From: Chloroflexota bacterium
GTDB taxonomy: Bacteria > Chloroflexota > UBA11872 > UBA12225
Reading direction: 5' to 3'
Assembly (NCBI GenBank): GCA_030447525.1
Contig: JAUJOR010000003.1
Coordinates: forward strand, 188,194-252,193
Length of the DNA: 64,000 bases
Part shown: piece after piece, positions 34,958-43,595 of the stretch
Layout: each line of letters starts with the position of its first letter
Position numbering within the stretch: position 1 is the stretch's first letter
Program-made: the position numbers and the translations under genes
Notes under the pieces: model-generated
The model's database searches: none
What the model was told of the DNA's origin: nothing
What the model saw: the letters and a program-made list of their open reading frames with translations, nothing else

Positions 34958-36361
34958 TCAGTCGGGCCCGGGAATTCGTGGGTTCGGGCGCACGGCGCCA
35001 AGAGCGGCCTCGAACTCGCCCCCCAGGAGCCGCTCCAGGTACGGCGTCACGCCGAGGAAGTCGCGCAGCCGCAGGTACTCGTCCACGACCGCCGCGTCCC
35101 CGGTTCGGCCCGTCCGAGTGGCACGGATCATGACGTTCTTGGCCGTGTGCTCGGAGGTGACGAACTGGACGACGTCGCAGCGGTAGCCGCAGATGCGCAG
35201 CGTCAGCGCCCGTAGCGTATCGGTCAAGACGTCTCCCAGCCGCTCGGCCAGGATACCGTAGCGGTACACCGGCCGCAGGGCCGTCGTATCCTCCCGGTCG
35301 CGCAGCTGCCGCTGGAGCTCGTGCTGGCAGCACGGGACGCTGAGCACGTAGCGGCTCCGCCACTGGATCGCCCGCGCGAGGGCGTCGTCGGTGGCGGTAT
35401 CACACGCGTGGAGGGACAGGACGAGATCAGGGGCCCGCGGCGGGGCGTACGTCGCGATGGTGTCCGCCGCGAACGTCAGCCCGTCCCACCCCAACGCCGC
35501 CGCCTCGGCCCGGTGGGCCTCGAGCAGCTCCCCCTTGACGTCCACCCCGCACAGCACCACCGGATGCCGGAGCAGGTCACGGAAGTAGTGGTAGGCCGCG
35601 AACGTCAGGTAGGCGTTGCCGCACCCGAAGTCCACGATGGACTCTGGGAGGGCGTGCCCTCCTTGCTTTGTCACCACCTGGTCGAGAAGCTTCACGAACT
35701 CGTTGATCTGCCGGAACTTGTCGTACTTGTCGGCCTTCACCCGCCCGTCGGGGGCCATGATCCCGCTGGCCACGAGGTACGCCTCTGGCTCTCCCTCCGG
35801 CAGCGGCCGGCGCTTCTGCCGGTCATGGGTGACGGCGCGCGGCACCGGCGTCGCCTTCTTGACCGAGTGGACGGCCACCTCCCCCCGCTTGTTGAAGGTG
35901 ACGTGCACCTCCCGGTCCGTCAGCTCCACGAAGAAGCTCCGGAATGGCAGCCGGAGCGCCGTCGCAAGCTCTTCCCGCACCGCCGGCCCCGCCCGGTTGC
36001 GGTCGACCGAGCGCGCCGCCCCGTGGTAGGTGAACTGGACGTGCGGCCGGCCCTTGATCTCGACGGGACGCAGGACGACCCGCTCCCACGGGACGGCGTG
36101 CCCCCGGCGCCGGCCGGAGAAGACGGCGCGCACGAAGCGTCGCTCGTCCAGCACGCCCTCCTCCACCAGCCGCTGGTACTCCACGTCGGGTCCATGCCCC
36201 TCCTCGGACGGCTGTCGCCCGTCGGGAGGCTCGGGTCCGGAGTGTTGCCCCTGGCTCGGATGGGGCAGAGGGGCCTGGGCGGGCGGGCGCATCCGCACCC
36301 GCACTCGCGCCCGGCCGCCGTCGGCGACCGTCTCCTGGTGGCCGACCATCACGGGGCGCAT
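34958..36361 (-). CDS. SAM-dependent methyltransferase (Methyltransf_25/31-like)
   Basis: A 467-residue protein. I chose the ATG at 36361 because AGGAGGGAG lies 10 bases upstream; the listed longer frame is low-complexity. A strand-rich N-terminal part (about 60-200) precedes the methyltransferase fold. The SAM motif is VDFGCGNAYLTFAAYHYF; an acidic loop follows in VVLCGVDVKGELLE, and the conserved LSLHACDTATDDAL corresponds to the family motif in GSTCD/METTL-like enzymes. CCQHEL and HTAKNVMIRATR are later conserved parts. The target (RNA, protein or small molecule) is not evident. Confidence 0.82.
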   Translation of the reverse strand: MRPVMVGHQETVADGGRARVRVRMRPPAQAPLPHPSQGQHSGPEPPDGRQPSEEGHGPDVEYQRLVEEGVLDERRFVRAVFSGRRRGHAVPWERVVLRPVEIKGRPHVQFTYHGAARSVDRNRAGPAVREELATALRLPFRSFFVELTDREVHVTFNKRGEVAVHSVKKATPVPRAVTHDRQKRRPLPEGEPEAYLVASGIMAPDGRVKADKYDKFRQINEFVKLLDQVVTKQGGHALPESIVDFGCGNAYLTFAAYHYFRDLLRHPVVLCGVDVKGELLEAHRAEAAALGWDGLTFAADTIATYAPPRAPDLVLSLHACDTATDDALARAIQWRSRYVLSVPCCQHELQRQLRDREDTTALRPVYRYGILAERLGDVLTDTLRALTLRICGYRCDVVQFVTSEHTAKNVMIRATRTGRTGDAAVVDEYLRLRDFLGVTPYLERLLGGEFEAALGAVRPNPRIPGPD

Positions 36362-36821
36362 CCTGATCGCTCCCTCCTGTTCGACTGTCATTTTGTTGGG
36401 CATGCCATCGTCGAGGCTCGCAAAGCCGGTCCAGAAGGCTACTGGCTGGAGCGCCGCGGCATGGGCGAGACGCGTCGCTACGAGCCCGGCAAGGACCGGG
36501 GGAAAAGGGTGTAGTTGAGGCTGGTATGGTGGCGGCATGCCAACCTCAAGTGCACCGGCAGCGCCCGTGGCCGACCAGCTGATTGTAATCCTTCGGCGCG
36601 TCAGTTCGACGATCGTCGAGGCGCCGGCGGATAGGGAGGGCGCCGGGGAGGCCCGGTCTGTCGCGGTCGCGGTGCTGGAGGCGGACGCCCCGCGCCGGAT
36701 ACCCCGGGGACGAATGGATCCGGCGGCGGGGAGACGCCACGCCCCCAATGGCAGGGTCCGCCGGCCGGTGGATGAGGCGCGGGTGACCTCACATTCGGCC
36801 CACCCGGGACGTCTACCAAGT
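36362..36821. other. Divergent promoter region
   Basis: About 460 bases between the methyltransferase (leftward) and the sigma factor (rightward). The rightward open frame from 36537 runs into the sigma gene but has an unnatural Arg/Ala composition. No promoter can be assigned confidently. Confidence 0.4.
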
Positions 36822-37304
36822 ATGAGCCAGCCACCCTTCGAAGCGATCGTGGCCAAGCACGGGCCGATGGTGCTGCGCGTCTGCCGCGCGGTGCTGGGCC
36901 CCGCCGACGCCGACGACGCCTGGTCGGAGACGTTCCTGTCCGCGATGCATGCCTACCCTGACCTTCGACCGGACAGCAACGTCGAAGCGTGGCTGGTCAC
37001 GATCGCCCACCGGAAGGCCATCGACCACCTGCGGGCCCAGTCTCGGCGGGCCATCCCTATGGGCGACCTGCCGGAGCGAGCGGGCACGGGCGGCGTCCCC
37101 GGCGGCTGGGAGTCCGATCTGTGGGCCGCGCTCAAGACCCTCCCGGCCAGGCAACGCCAGACCGTCGCCTACCACTACCTGGCCGGCCTACCCTACGCCG
37201 ACGTCGCCAACATCCTGGGCGGGACACCGGCGGCGGCGCGTCGGGCGGCCGCCGATGGCATCGCCGCCCTGCGCAAGACCTACCTGGAAGGAGCAGCGAT
37301 ATGA
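36822..37304 (+). CDS. ECF-type RNA polymerase sigma factor
   Basis: A 160-residue sigma-70-like protein from the ATG at 36822 (MSQPPFEAIVAKHGPMVLRV). Region 2 includes RVCRAVLGPADADDAWSETF and LRPDSNVEAWLVTIAHRKAIDHLR. Region 4 is ALKTLPARQRQTVAYHYLAG with the helix-turn-helix LPYADVANILGGTPAAARRA. It directs transcription of a regulon, here probably DNA-alkylation repair. The stop overlaps the start of the methylguanine methyltransferase as ATATGA, so they are co-translated. No anti-sigma gene is adjacent. Confidence 0.88.
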   Translation: MSQPPFEAIVAKHGPMVLRVCRAVLGPADADDAWSETFLSAMHAYPDLRPDSNVEAWLVTIAHRKAIDHLRAQSRRAIPMGDLPERAGTGGVPGGWESDLWAALKTLPARQRQTVAYHYLAGLPYADVANILGGTPAAARRAAADGIAALRKTYLEGAAI

Positions 37305-37927
37305 CGACCGCCCGTACGACCTGGACCGGCGATGGCGACCTGTTCGCCGCGCTGCCCGAGGTGGATGAAGCGGCCCAGCGCCAGCTGCACGCCCGCCTCG
37401 CGGCGGCTGCGGGCGCGGCCGGGCTCCTCGACGTCGCCTACCGCACCATGGATACCCCCGTGGGCCCGCTGCTGCTGGCGGCGACCGAGCAGGGTCTGGT
37501 CCGTGTGGCCTACGCCCGCGAGGACCACGAGCGGGTCCTGGAGCAGCTGGCGCACCGCGTCAGCCCGCGAGTGCTGCGCGCCCCGGCCCGCCTGGATGGG
37601 GCCGCGCGGGAGCTCGAGGAGTACTTCGCCGGTCGGCGCAGCCGGTTCGACCTCCCGCTGGACTTGCAGCTCTCGCACGGCTTCCGGCGCACCATCCTGG
37701 CCCGCCTCCCCGAGATCGGCTACGGCCAGACCGCCAGCTACGCGGCCGTCGCCGCCGCCGCCGGGCACCCCAAGGCGGTGCGCGCCGCGGCGACGGCCTG
37801 CGCGACCAACCCCCTGCCGGTCATCGTCCCCTGCCACCGCGTGGTGCGCAGTGACGGCACCATCGGCCAGTACATCGGTGGGGCAGAGGCGAAAAGGACG
37901 CTCCTCACCTTGGAAGGAGCAGCGTGA
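37301..37927 (+). CDS. ogt: Methylated-DNA-[protein]-cysteine S-methyltransferase
   Basis: A 208-residue suicide repair enzyme that transfers the methyl group from O6-methylguanine to its own cysteine. The active-site motif PCHRV contains Cys178; the DNA-binding helix is in GQTASYAAVAAAAGHPKAVR, and the Asn/Val pocket ATNPLPVIVPCHR is intact. The N-terminal 45 residues are an extra helical part ahead of the usual MDTPVGPLLLAAT start. GGAAGGAG precedes the ATG, which overlaps the sigma-factor stop. The pair forms a compact alkylation-response operon. Confidence 0.92.
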   Translation: MTTARTTWTGDGDLFAALPEVDEAAQRQLHARLAAAAGAAGLLDVAYRTMDTPVGPLLLAATEQGLVRVAYAREDHERVLEQLAHRVSPRVLRAPARLDGAARELEEYFAGRRSRFDLPLDLQLSHGFRRTILARLPEIGYGQTASYAAVAAAAGHPKAVRAAATACATNPLPVIVPCHRVVRSDGTIGQYIGGAEAKRTLLTLEGAA

Positions 37928-38220
37928 GCGCTGCAACCGCCATCACGAACCCCAACTCCTTCGCGGACGGCGGCGCTCTCGAAGGCCCTACGCCATAAGG
38001 GGTTCGCGTTGGTCGTGGTCAACCCGTTGTCGCAGATGCACGTCAGGACGTCGGCCTCCGTCACTGTGGGAAGGGGACGCGTCTGGCCATCATCAAGTAC
38101 CCTACAAGGAGTCCCTCCTGATGGGCTGTCGTGTTTCCCCAGGCCGGCGGACCAGCCCTTGCGGGAGGGTGGCGAGGGGGATCAGGAGCGCGGTACGGTA
38201 GGGGCAGCAAGATGATGTCA
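37928..38220. other. Gap before the broken DUF3604/sialidase-like gene
   Basis: 293 bases without a convincing gene. The missing 5' part of the following pseudogene may have occupied it. Confidence 0.35.
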
Positions 38221-38897
38221 TGACCGGAGCCGCCACCCGGGCCCACGCGAGCGCCGCCCCCACCGTGGGAGCTGGTTGCGCTCAGCTCCCGGGCTTCGCC
38301 ACCAACCCCGCGCCGGCGGGTACGCCATGCGAGCTGCTGATGGCCTACCTCTCGTTCGATGGTGATGCAGAGCGGGTGCGACTGGTGCGTTCCAGGGGCG
38401 CCGGCCAGACGTGGTCCACTCCCGAGGATGTCTCGCCGGCCGGGCTGTCTTCCCGCCGGCGATGGCTGCGATGGGGGACACCGTGTGGGTGTGCTGGGTA
38501 GGGCGTGATCTTGAACCAGAATGCGGGGTGGCACCTCCATCCATCGGCAGCGACGGGTGCGAAGGTGGAGCTGATGCTTGAAGTGGAGGTAGAGGGCAGG
38601 CGCGTCATGATGGGCGACGCCGTACCGATCGCCTCCGGGGGCCCAACGGCGAGAGTGAGCGCGCGGGCGGATGCCCCGTCGCCGATCCGGCGGCGCGTGC
38701 TGGTGCACGATGGCGAGGACCCCGTGGTCATGGATGGAGCCGGCACTGAGGCGACCCTTGAGGCAGAGGTCTCCGCCGGCACCGGGGGCCATTGCTATGT
38801 GCCGGCGGAGCTGGCCGACGGCGAGATCGTCTGGGCCAGCCCGGTGTACTTCGTGGCAGCAGAGCGTAGCAGAGGATGGGGTGGGGCGAGGCAATGA
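38221..38897 (+). pseudogene. Frameshifted BNR/sialidase- or DUF3604-like gene
   Basis: Three successive frames carry related protein sequence. First LLMAYLSFDGDAERVRLVRS then GAGQTWSTPEDVSPAG, a BNR/Asp-box-like piece. Next, after a shift near 38450, VFPPAMAAMGDTVWVCWVGR. Then, after another shift near 38505, GWHLHPSAATGAKVELMLEV and GGHCYVPAELADGEIVWASP to the stop at 38897. The last part resembles the C-terminal beta domain of DUF3604/PHP-type proteins. At least two frameshifts and no start codon make it non-functional or misassembled. Its stop overlaps the sulfatase start as ATGA, so both once belonged to one operon. Confidence 0.6.
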
Positions 38898-40453
38898 CAC
38901 TCACGAACGTCGAGGCGACAATCGCGGGGCCGTCGCGACCCAACGTGGTGGTAATCCTGACCGACGATCAGGGACCGTGGGCCCTGGGGTGCGCGGGCTA
39001 TCTTGGCCGCCGGCCCGCCGCCACGCACCGGCCAGAGATCCGCACGCCGCACCTTGACCGGCTGGCGGCTTCTGGCATCCGCTTCACGGACTTTTTTTGT
39101 GCCTCGCCGGTGTGCTCGCCGGCGCGCGCCTCCCTGCTCACGGGACTCATCCCCTCCGCACATGGCGTGCACGACTGGATTCGGGACGGCAACGGCGGCC
39201 GGCAGCGCCCCATCGAGTACCTGGCCGGCCTGACGGCCTACACCGACCTGCTGGCGCGCAGCGGCTACCGCTGCGGCCTCTCCGGCAAATGGCACCTGGG
39301 GAACAGCGTGCGACCGCAGCAGGGGTTCAGCCACTGGTACGCCCATCAGACGGGCGGCGGTCCCTACTACAACGCCCCCATGATCCGCGACGGGCAGCTG
39401 ATCGAGCAGCCGGGCTACGTCACGGACGCCATCACCGACGAGGCGCTGGCCTATCTCGACACCTGCGCCCCGGCCGCGCGGACCGGCCGGACGCCCTTCT
39501 ACCTTTCCGTGCACTACACCGCGCCGCACAGCCCCTGGGTCGATAACCACCCTGGAGAGATCGTCGACTCCTACGCCGACTGCGCCTTCGACTCCTGCCC
39601 GGACGAGCCGCTCCATCCGTGGGCGATCCGGACGGCGCCCATCGCCAGTGGGGCGGCGGCACGGGAGCAGCGCAAGGGCTACTTCGCCGCCGTGACGGCC
39701 ATGGACGCGAGCGTGGGGCGCATCCTGGACCGCCTGGAGACGCTTGCCCTGCGACAGGACACGCTCGTCTTCTTCCTCTCGGACAATGGCTTTAACCTGG
39801 GCCATCACGGCATCTGGGGAAAGGGCAACGGCACCTTCCCCCAGAACATGTACGACACCTCCGTCAAGGTGCCCGCCATCGTCAGCCACCCGGGGACCAT
39901 CCCGGCCGGTGTGGTGAGCGACGCGCTCCTCAGCCAGTACGACTGGCTCCCCACCCTGCTCGAGTACCTCGGCCTGGAGAATCCCGCCGCGTCCCGGCAG
40001 CCGGGACGCTCCTTTGCCCCGCTGCTGCGGGGGCAAGATGGGCGAGGCGGGCAGGACTATGTGGTGGCCCAGCACGTGTTTGACGAGTACGGGCCGGTGA
40101 GGATGGTGCGGACGCGAGAGTGGAAGTACGTCCACCGCTACGCCTACGGGCCACACGAGCTGTACGACTTGCGAAATGATCCCCAGGAGCACACCAACCG
40201 TGCGGATGACCCGGATCAAGGGGCCGTCCGCCGGGAGCTGAAGGCGGAGCTGGACGGCTGGTTCGTGCGCTACGCCGACCCGCAACGGGACGGCACGCGC
40301 GAGGCGGTGTACGGGAAGGGGCAGCTCGACCTCGCCGGCCCCGCGGGGCGCGGCGCACAGGCGTACGCCGCAGACGTCACGCCGGTTGAGCCGGGCAGCT
40401 CCAGCGTCTCCGCCACCCTGGGCACGGGACGACCGCCCCTCGCGGCCGGATAG
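38894..40453 (+). CDS. Formylglycine-dependent sulfatase
   Basis: A 519-residue type-I sulfatase from the ATG at 38894. The metal-binding start NVVVILTDDQGP (Asp24, Asp25) and the maturation motif CSPAR at residues 74-78 are present, with Cys74 the residue converted to formylglycine. Further family segments are GKWHLGN, FFLSDNGFNLGHHG and LSQYDWLPTLLEYLG. No signal peptide is seen, so it is probably cytoplasmic or exported with help. It would desulfate a carbohydrate or other ester. It lies in an operon with a broken sialidase/DUF3604-like gene. An anaerobic or FGE-type maturase is not in the window. Confidence 0.9.
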   Translation: MTLTNVEATIAGPSRPNVVVILTDDQGPWALGCAGYLGRRPAATHRPEIRTPHLDRLAASGIRFTDFFCASPVCSPARASLLTGLIPSAHGVHDWIRDGNGGRQRPIEYLAGLTAYTDLLARSGYRCGLSGKWHLGNSVRPQQGFSHWYAHQTGGGPYYNAPMIRDGQLIEQPGYVTDAITDEALAYLDTCAPAARTGRTPFYLSVHYTAPHSPWVDNHPGEIVDSYADCAFDSCPDEPLHPWAIRTAPIASGAAAREQRKGYFAAVTAMDASVGRILDRLETLALRQDTLVFFLSDNGFNLGHHGIWGKGNGTFPQNMYDTSVKVPAIVSHPGTIPAGVVSDALLSQYDWLPTLLEYLGLENPAASRQPGRSFAPLLRGQDGRGGQDYVVAQHVFDEYGPVRMVRTREWKYVHRYAYGPHELYDLRNDPQEHTNRADDPDQGAVRRELKAELDGWFVRYADPQRDGTREAVYGKGQLDLAGPAGRGAQAYAADVTPVEPGSSSVSATLGTGRPPLAAG

Positions 40454-41191
40454 TCACTCCGGCGCCGCCAGCCAGCGCTCCTCAACACGGACCCGCCCCC
40501 CTTCAGCGTGGAGGACGTAGTAGGGAAAGGGACGCTCGCAAAGGGCGCGACCGGTGAAGTAGGCAACGTTCTTGTGGATCTCTAGCTGGTAGCCGCGGTG
40601 CTGGTGACCGCTCAAGACGACGAGCCGGCGGGGCGAGCGCTCCAGGATAGCGCGGATCTGGGCGTGATTGGCGTAGGTGTGGTCATAGCCGGGACCGACG
40701 TGCTCCGGGTAGACGACGAAGTGCTGGATGAGGAATGTCAGCGCGACGTCTGGCGGCTGTGTGCTCAGGAGATCTTCCATCAGCGCCAGGGCTTCCGGCG
40801 ATCGGACGCACCGTTGCACGCCCGGCAGGCAGAGATCGTCCCCAAACGTGATCAGCTCGCAGTCGCCCAGGCGGAGGACGCGCGGTGGCCGGGGGACGAT
40901 GCCATAGAACACGTCGGGCGCCGGATCATGGTTCCCCGGGAGCACGACGCAGGGCAGGCCCGAGGCAGCGAAGCGGTCGGCGAGCCTGGCCACGTCTTCC
41001 AGCGCGCCCGGCTGCGCCGCGTCGTCGACGCAATCGCCGGCGCAGACGACCACGTCCACCGCCTCCCGTGCCAGCTCTGCAAGGGAGCGATCGAGCAGCT
41101 CGCCGACGCGGCGGCACTCCCGCCTGCCGATGGGTGACGTCCCCGCCACGGCCTGCCGGAAGTGCAGGTCCGTGATAAAGCCGAGCTTCAC
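40454..41191 (-). CDS. Calcineurin-like metallophosphoesterase
   Basis: A 245-residue enzyme. All metal motifs are present in order: GFITDLHF, VVCAGDCVDD, VLPGNHDP, FLIQHF and VVLSGHQHRGYQ. These give the DxH...GDxxD...GNH[D/E]...H...GHxH core of binuclear phosphoesterases. It probably cleaves a phosphomonoester or phosphodiester of unknown nature. Its stop codon abuts the sulfatase stop (40453/40454), so the two genes converge with no spacing. Confidence 0.9.
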   Translation of the reverse strand: MKLGFITDLHFRQAVAGTSPIGRRECRRVGELLDRSLAELAREAVDVVVCAGDCVDDAAQPGALEDVARLADRFAASGLPCVVLPGNHDPAPDVFYGIVPRPPRVLRLGDCELITFGDDLCLPGVQRCVRSPEALALMEDLLSTQPPDVALTFLIQHFVVYPEHVGPGYDHTYANHAQIRAILERSPRRLVVLSGHQHRGYQLEIHKNVAYFTGRALCERPFPYYVLHAEGGRVRVEERWLAAPE

Positions 41192-41214
41192 GCGGCCGGA
41201 CCTTACTCCATGCC

Positions 41215-41373
41215 TTACTTGAAGCCGCGGTCAATGGCGGCGTTTAGCTGATCGTGCATCTGCTGGACGCCATCCTTGATGCCCATCTGGCCGTCGAACA
41301 TCTGGCCCATCAGCGGGTTGTCGAAGACATCACGCAGGCTCAGGCTGAAGCGATGGTAGCGCCACCCAGCCCC
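41215..41373 (-). pseudogene. C-terminal fragment of a solute-binding protein
   Basis: Leftward, one frame reads WRYHRFSLSLRDVF then DNPLMGQMFDGQMGIKDGVQ and QMHDQLNAAIDRGFK ending at TAA (41215-41217). The helix-rich tail with QMHDQLNAAID is typical of the end of family-1 sugar-binding proteins. About 52 codons remain and no start exists. It lies directly downstream of an intact binding-protein gene, so it is probably a relic of a duplicated or older transporter gene. Confidence 0.6.
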
Positions 41374-41426
41374 ACCCCAGCGTCAATACCAGCAACGTAA
41401 GGTGGAAGGATGCGCCCTGCCGGGTG

Positions 41427-42806
41427 TTATCGCGGCAGGTTGAGCACGTTCTGCAGCTCGTCGTTGAGGGCTCGCATGAAGGAGAGCGTCGGCTCCGCCT
41501 GGTTCTTCCAGATCTTGTCCACCTGCGCCCCCAGCGCCCCGTTGAACTCGTCGATCTTGAAGTTACCCGGCACCTGGAACGGCTCGTTCATCTGGTTCGC
41601 GTCGCGCTCCAGCTCCTGGAGGTAGCGCGGGAAGACCTCGTGGTTGAGGAAGGCGGGGTCGTTGTACACGTCCGGCCGGGCGCCGGGCGTGTTGGAGACG
41701 CCGGGCGACTTCTGCATCGCCAGCGCCAGCCCCGTGTCCTTGTCCGAGAGCCACTTGAGCAGCTGCCAGCCCTCGTCCGGGGCGGCGCTGGTGCTGAAGA
41801 GCTGGATGCCGTCCGGCACCCAGTACCCGCCCCGCCGCCCGGTGGGGCCCTTGGGCGCCAGCATGGCGCCCCATTTGAAGCCCTGCTGCTGGCCGGCCGC
41901 CGTCGTCTTGGACTTCTCCTGCGAGATGTCCACCGTGATCATCATGGCCGCCTTGCCGGCGTTGAACGTGTCCTGCACCGGCAGGGCCGGGTTCATGAAC
42001 TGGCGCTTGTGGAACGCATCGTAGTACCAGCCGAAGGCGTCCCGCGCCTGCTGCGTGTCCAGCGTCACCTTCATCCAGTCCCGGCTGAACACCTCCGCGT
42101 TCCACCGCCGCACGGTGGAGATGAGCTGGCTCGCGGACTTGGGCAGCACCCCCGCCAGCCCGATCTGCGAGCCGTCCGGCCGGGTCAGCTTGGCCCCCGT
42201 CTCCGCCAGCTCGGTCACCGTGGTGTTCGCGTCCGGCACCTTGAGCCCGGCCTGCTCGAAGAGCGTCTGGTTGTAGAAGAAGCCGATGGTGCCCATCTTT
42301 CCCTTGAAGGGCAGGGCAATCAGCTTGCTGTCCACGCGCCCCGCTTCTACCGCGGCCGGGTACCATTGCTTCAGGTCCAGCTTGTCCTTGGCGGCGTAGG
42401 CATCCAGCTCCCTCACCGCCTTCTGCAGGGCCAGTCGCTGGGGCTGCGCCGCCGAGTAGTGGGTGTGCCCCACGTCGCCCATGCTCCCGGCCGCGACCAG
42501 GGCGAAGATCTTGCCCACGATGTCGCCCGTGTGAAGCTCCGGCTCCACGGTCACGCCGGAGTGCGCCTCCATGAACTGTGGCAGGCGCACCGGCCACATG
42601 TCCGCTTCCTGCGCCAGCCGCGCCACCAGGCGCAGCGTCACGTTCTTGCGTGCCGGCGCCGCGCTGCTGTCCACCCCGCCGGGTGTGCCGCTCTGCCCGC
42701 AGGCGACTACCCCCACTGCGCCGACGCCCGCCGCCAGCATGGTCACCACCCCACGCCGGCTGCGCCGCCCGGGTCCGGCGATGCGTCCGTTTCCTCCCCA
42801 TTCCAT
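41427..42806 (-). CDS. ABC transporter solute-binding lipoprotein
   Basis: A 459-residue protein starting MEWGGNGRIAGPGRRSRRG. Twin arginines, a hydrophobic stretch (VVTMLAAGVGAVGVV) and the cysteine of VVACGQ fit Tat export plus lipidation. The mature domain has VTLRLVARLAQEADMWPVRL, VEPELHTGDIVGKIFALVAA and the family-1 hinge and second lobe (WQLLKWLSDKDTGLALA). It would bind a sugar or oligosaccharide. No permease or ATPase for it is in the window; the ATPase genes that follow belong to the thiamine ECF system. Confidence 0.88.
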   Translation of the reverse strand: MEWGGNGRIAGPGRRSRRGVVTMLAAGVGAVGVVACGQSGTPGGVDSSAAPARKNVTLRLVARLAQEADMWPVRLPQFMEAHSGVTVEPELHTGDIVGKIFALVAAGSMGDVGHTHYSAAQPQRLALQKAVRELDAYAAKDKLDLKQWYPAAVEAGRVDSKLIALPFKGKMGTIGFFYNQTLFEQAGLKVPDANTTVTELAETGAKLTRPDGSQIGLAGVLPKSASQLISTVRRWNAEVFSRDWMKVTLDTQQARDAFGWYYDAFHKRQFMNPALPVQDTFNAGKAAMMITVDISQEKSKTTAAGQQQGFKWGAMLAPKGPTGRRGGYWVPDGIQLFSTSAAPDEGWQLLKWLSDKDTGLALAMQKSPGVSNTPGARPDVYNDPAFLNHEVFPRYLQELERDANQMNEPFQVPGNFKIDEFNGALGAQVDKIWKNQAEPTLSFMRALNDELQNVLNLPR

Positions 42807-42896
42807 GCTCGTTCCCTCCAGGCCCTGCGCTCGCCTTGGCCTGCATCATCATACGCGCCCTTTGCGCGACGAGCTACTCCAGCCGCTACATAGACG

Positions 42897-43595
42897 CTAC
42901 CACCGGACGTACGAATGGTGGAGTCCTGTCCACCGCTCCCACGTCAGTATTACCCCAACAGAGATGACCGCGACGGCGAGGGCCAGGGTGTCTCGGCGGC
43001 GCCAGGTCAGCCGGCGGCCGACGGTGCGGTGGGGATGCGCGCCCAGGGCACGGGCCTCCATCGCCTCGCCCAGTTGCAGGCCGCGGCGCACGGTACCGAC
43101 GAGCAGCGGCACGAGGAGCAAACGCCAACCGGCGAGCTGCCGCCAGGGCGGGCCATCGAGCTGCAGACCCCGCAGCCGGGCCGCGTCGCGCAGGCGGGCG
43201 AGGTCGGCGGCCGTGGCAGGCACGAACCGCGCGCCCACCACGAGCACGAATACGATGGGATAGGGGACGCGCATGGCGCGCAGGCCGGCGATCAGCGCTT
43301 CGCCGTCGGCGCTGCGGGCGAAGGCGTAGCCGATACTGGCGAGGACGACGAGGCGCGCCCCCGTGCGCAACCCGGCCGCCGGGTGACCGGCCAGGGTGTC
43401 GAGGAGCGCCACCAGCAGCACCAGAGGGAGCAGGACGGCGCACAGCCGCAGCCAGCCCCGCGTCGTCCTCGTCGTGAGGATGGTGACAGCGGCCAGCAGT
43501 GCGGCGGTCGCCAGGCCTCCCTCGCCGCCCCCCAGCGCAACGAGGAGGGTGGCGGCCAGCCACGCCATCTGGCAACGCGGGTCGAGCTGGGTCAT
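42897..43595 (-). CDS. ecfT: ECF transporter transmembrane component EcfT
   Basis: A 232-residue membrane protein with about five hydrophobic segments (e.g. LAATLLVALGGGEGG, LCAVLLPLVLLVALLDTL, YPIVFVLVVGARFVP). The two coupling-helix signatures are present: ARLRGLQ and EARALGAHP, the Ala-Arg-Gly-type motifs that contact the two ATPases. It transmits ATPase motion to the substrate-binding S component, here ThiW. It is the last gene of the thiamine locus; its start overlaps the end of the ATPase gene at base 43595. Confidence 0.85.
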   Translation of the reverse strand: MTQLDPRCQMAWLAATLLVALGGGEGGLATAALLAAVTILTTRTTRGWLRLCAVLLPLVLLVALLDTLAGHPAAGLRTGARLVVLASIGYAFARSADGEALIAGLRAMRVPYPIVFVLVVGARFVPATAADLARLRDAARLRGLQLDGPPWRQLAGWRLLLVPLLVGTVRRGLQLGEAMEARALGAHPHRTVGRRLTWRRRDTLALAVAVISVGVILTWERWTGLHHSYVRW

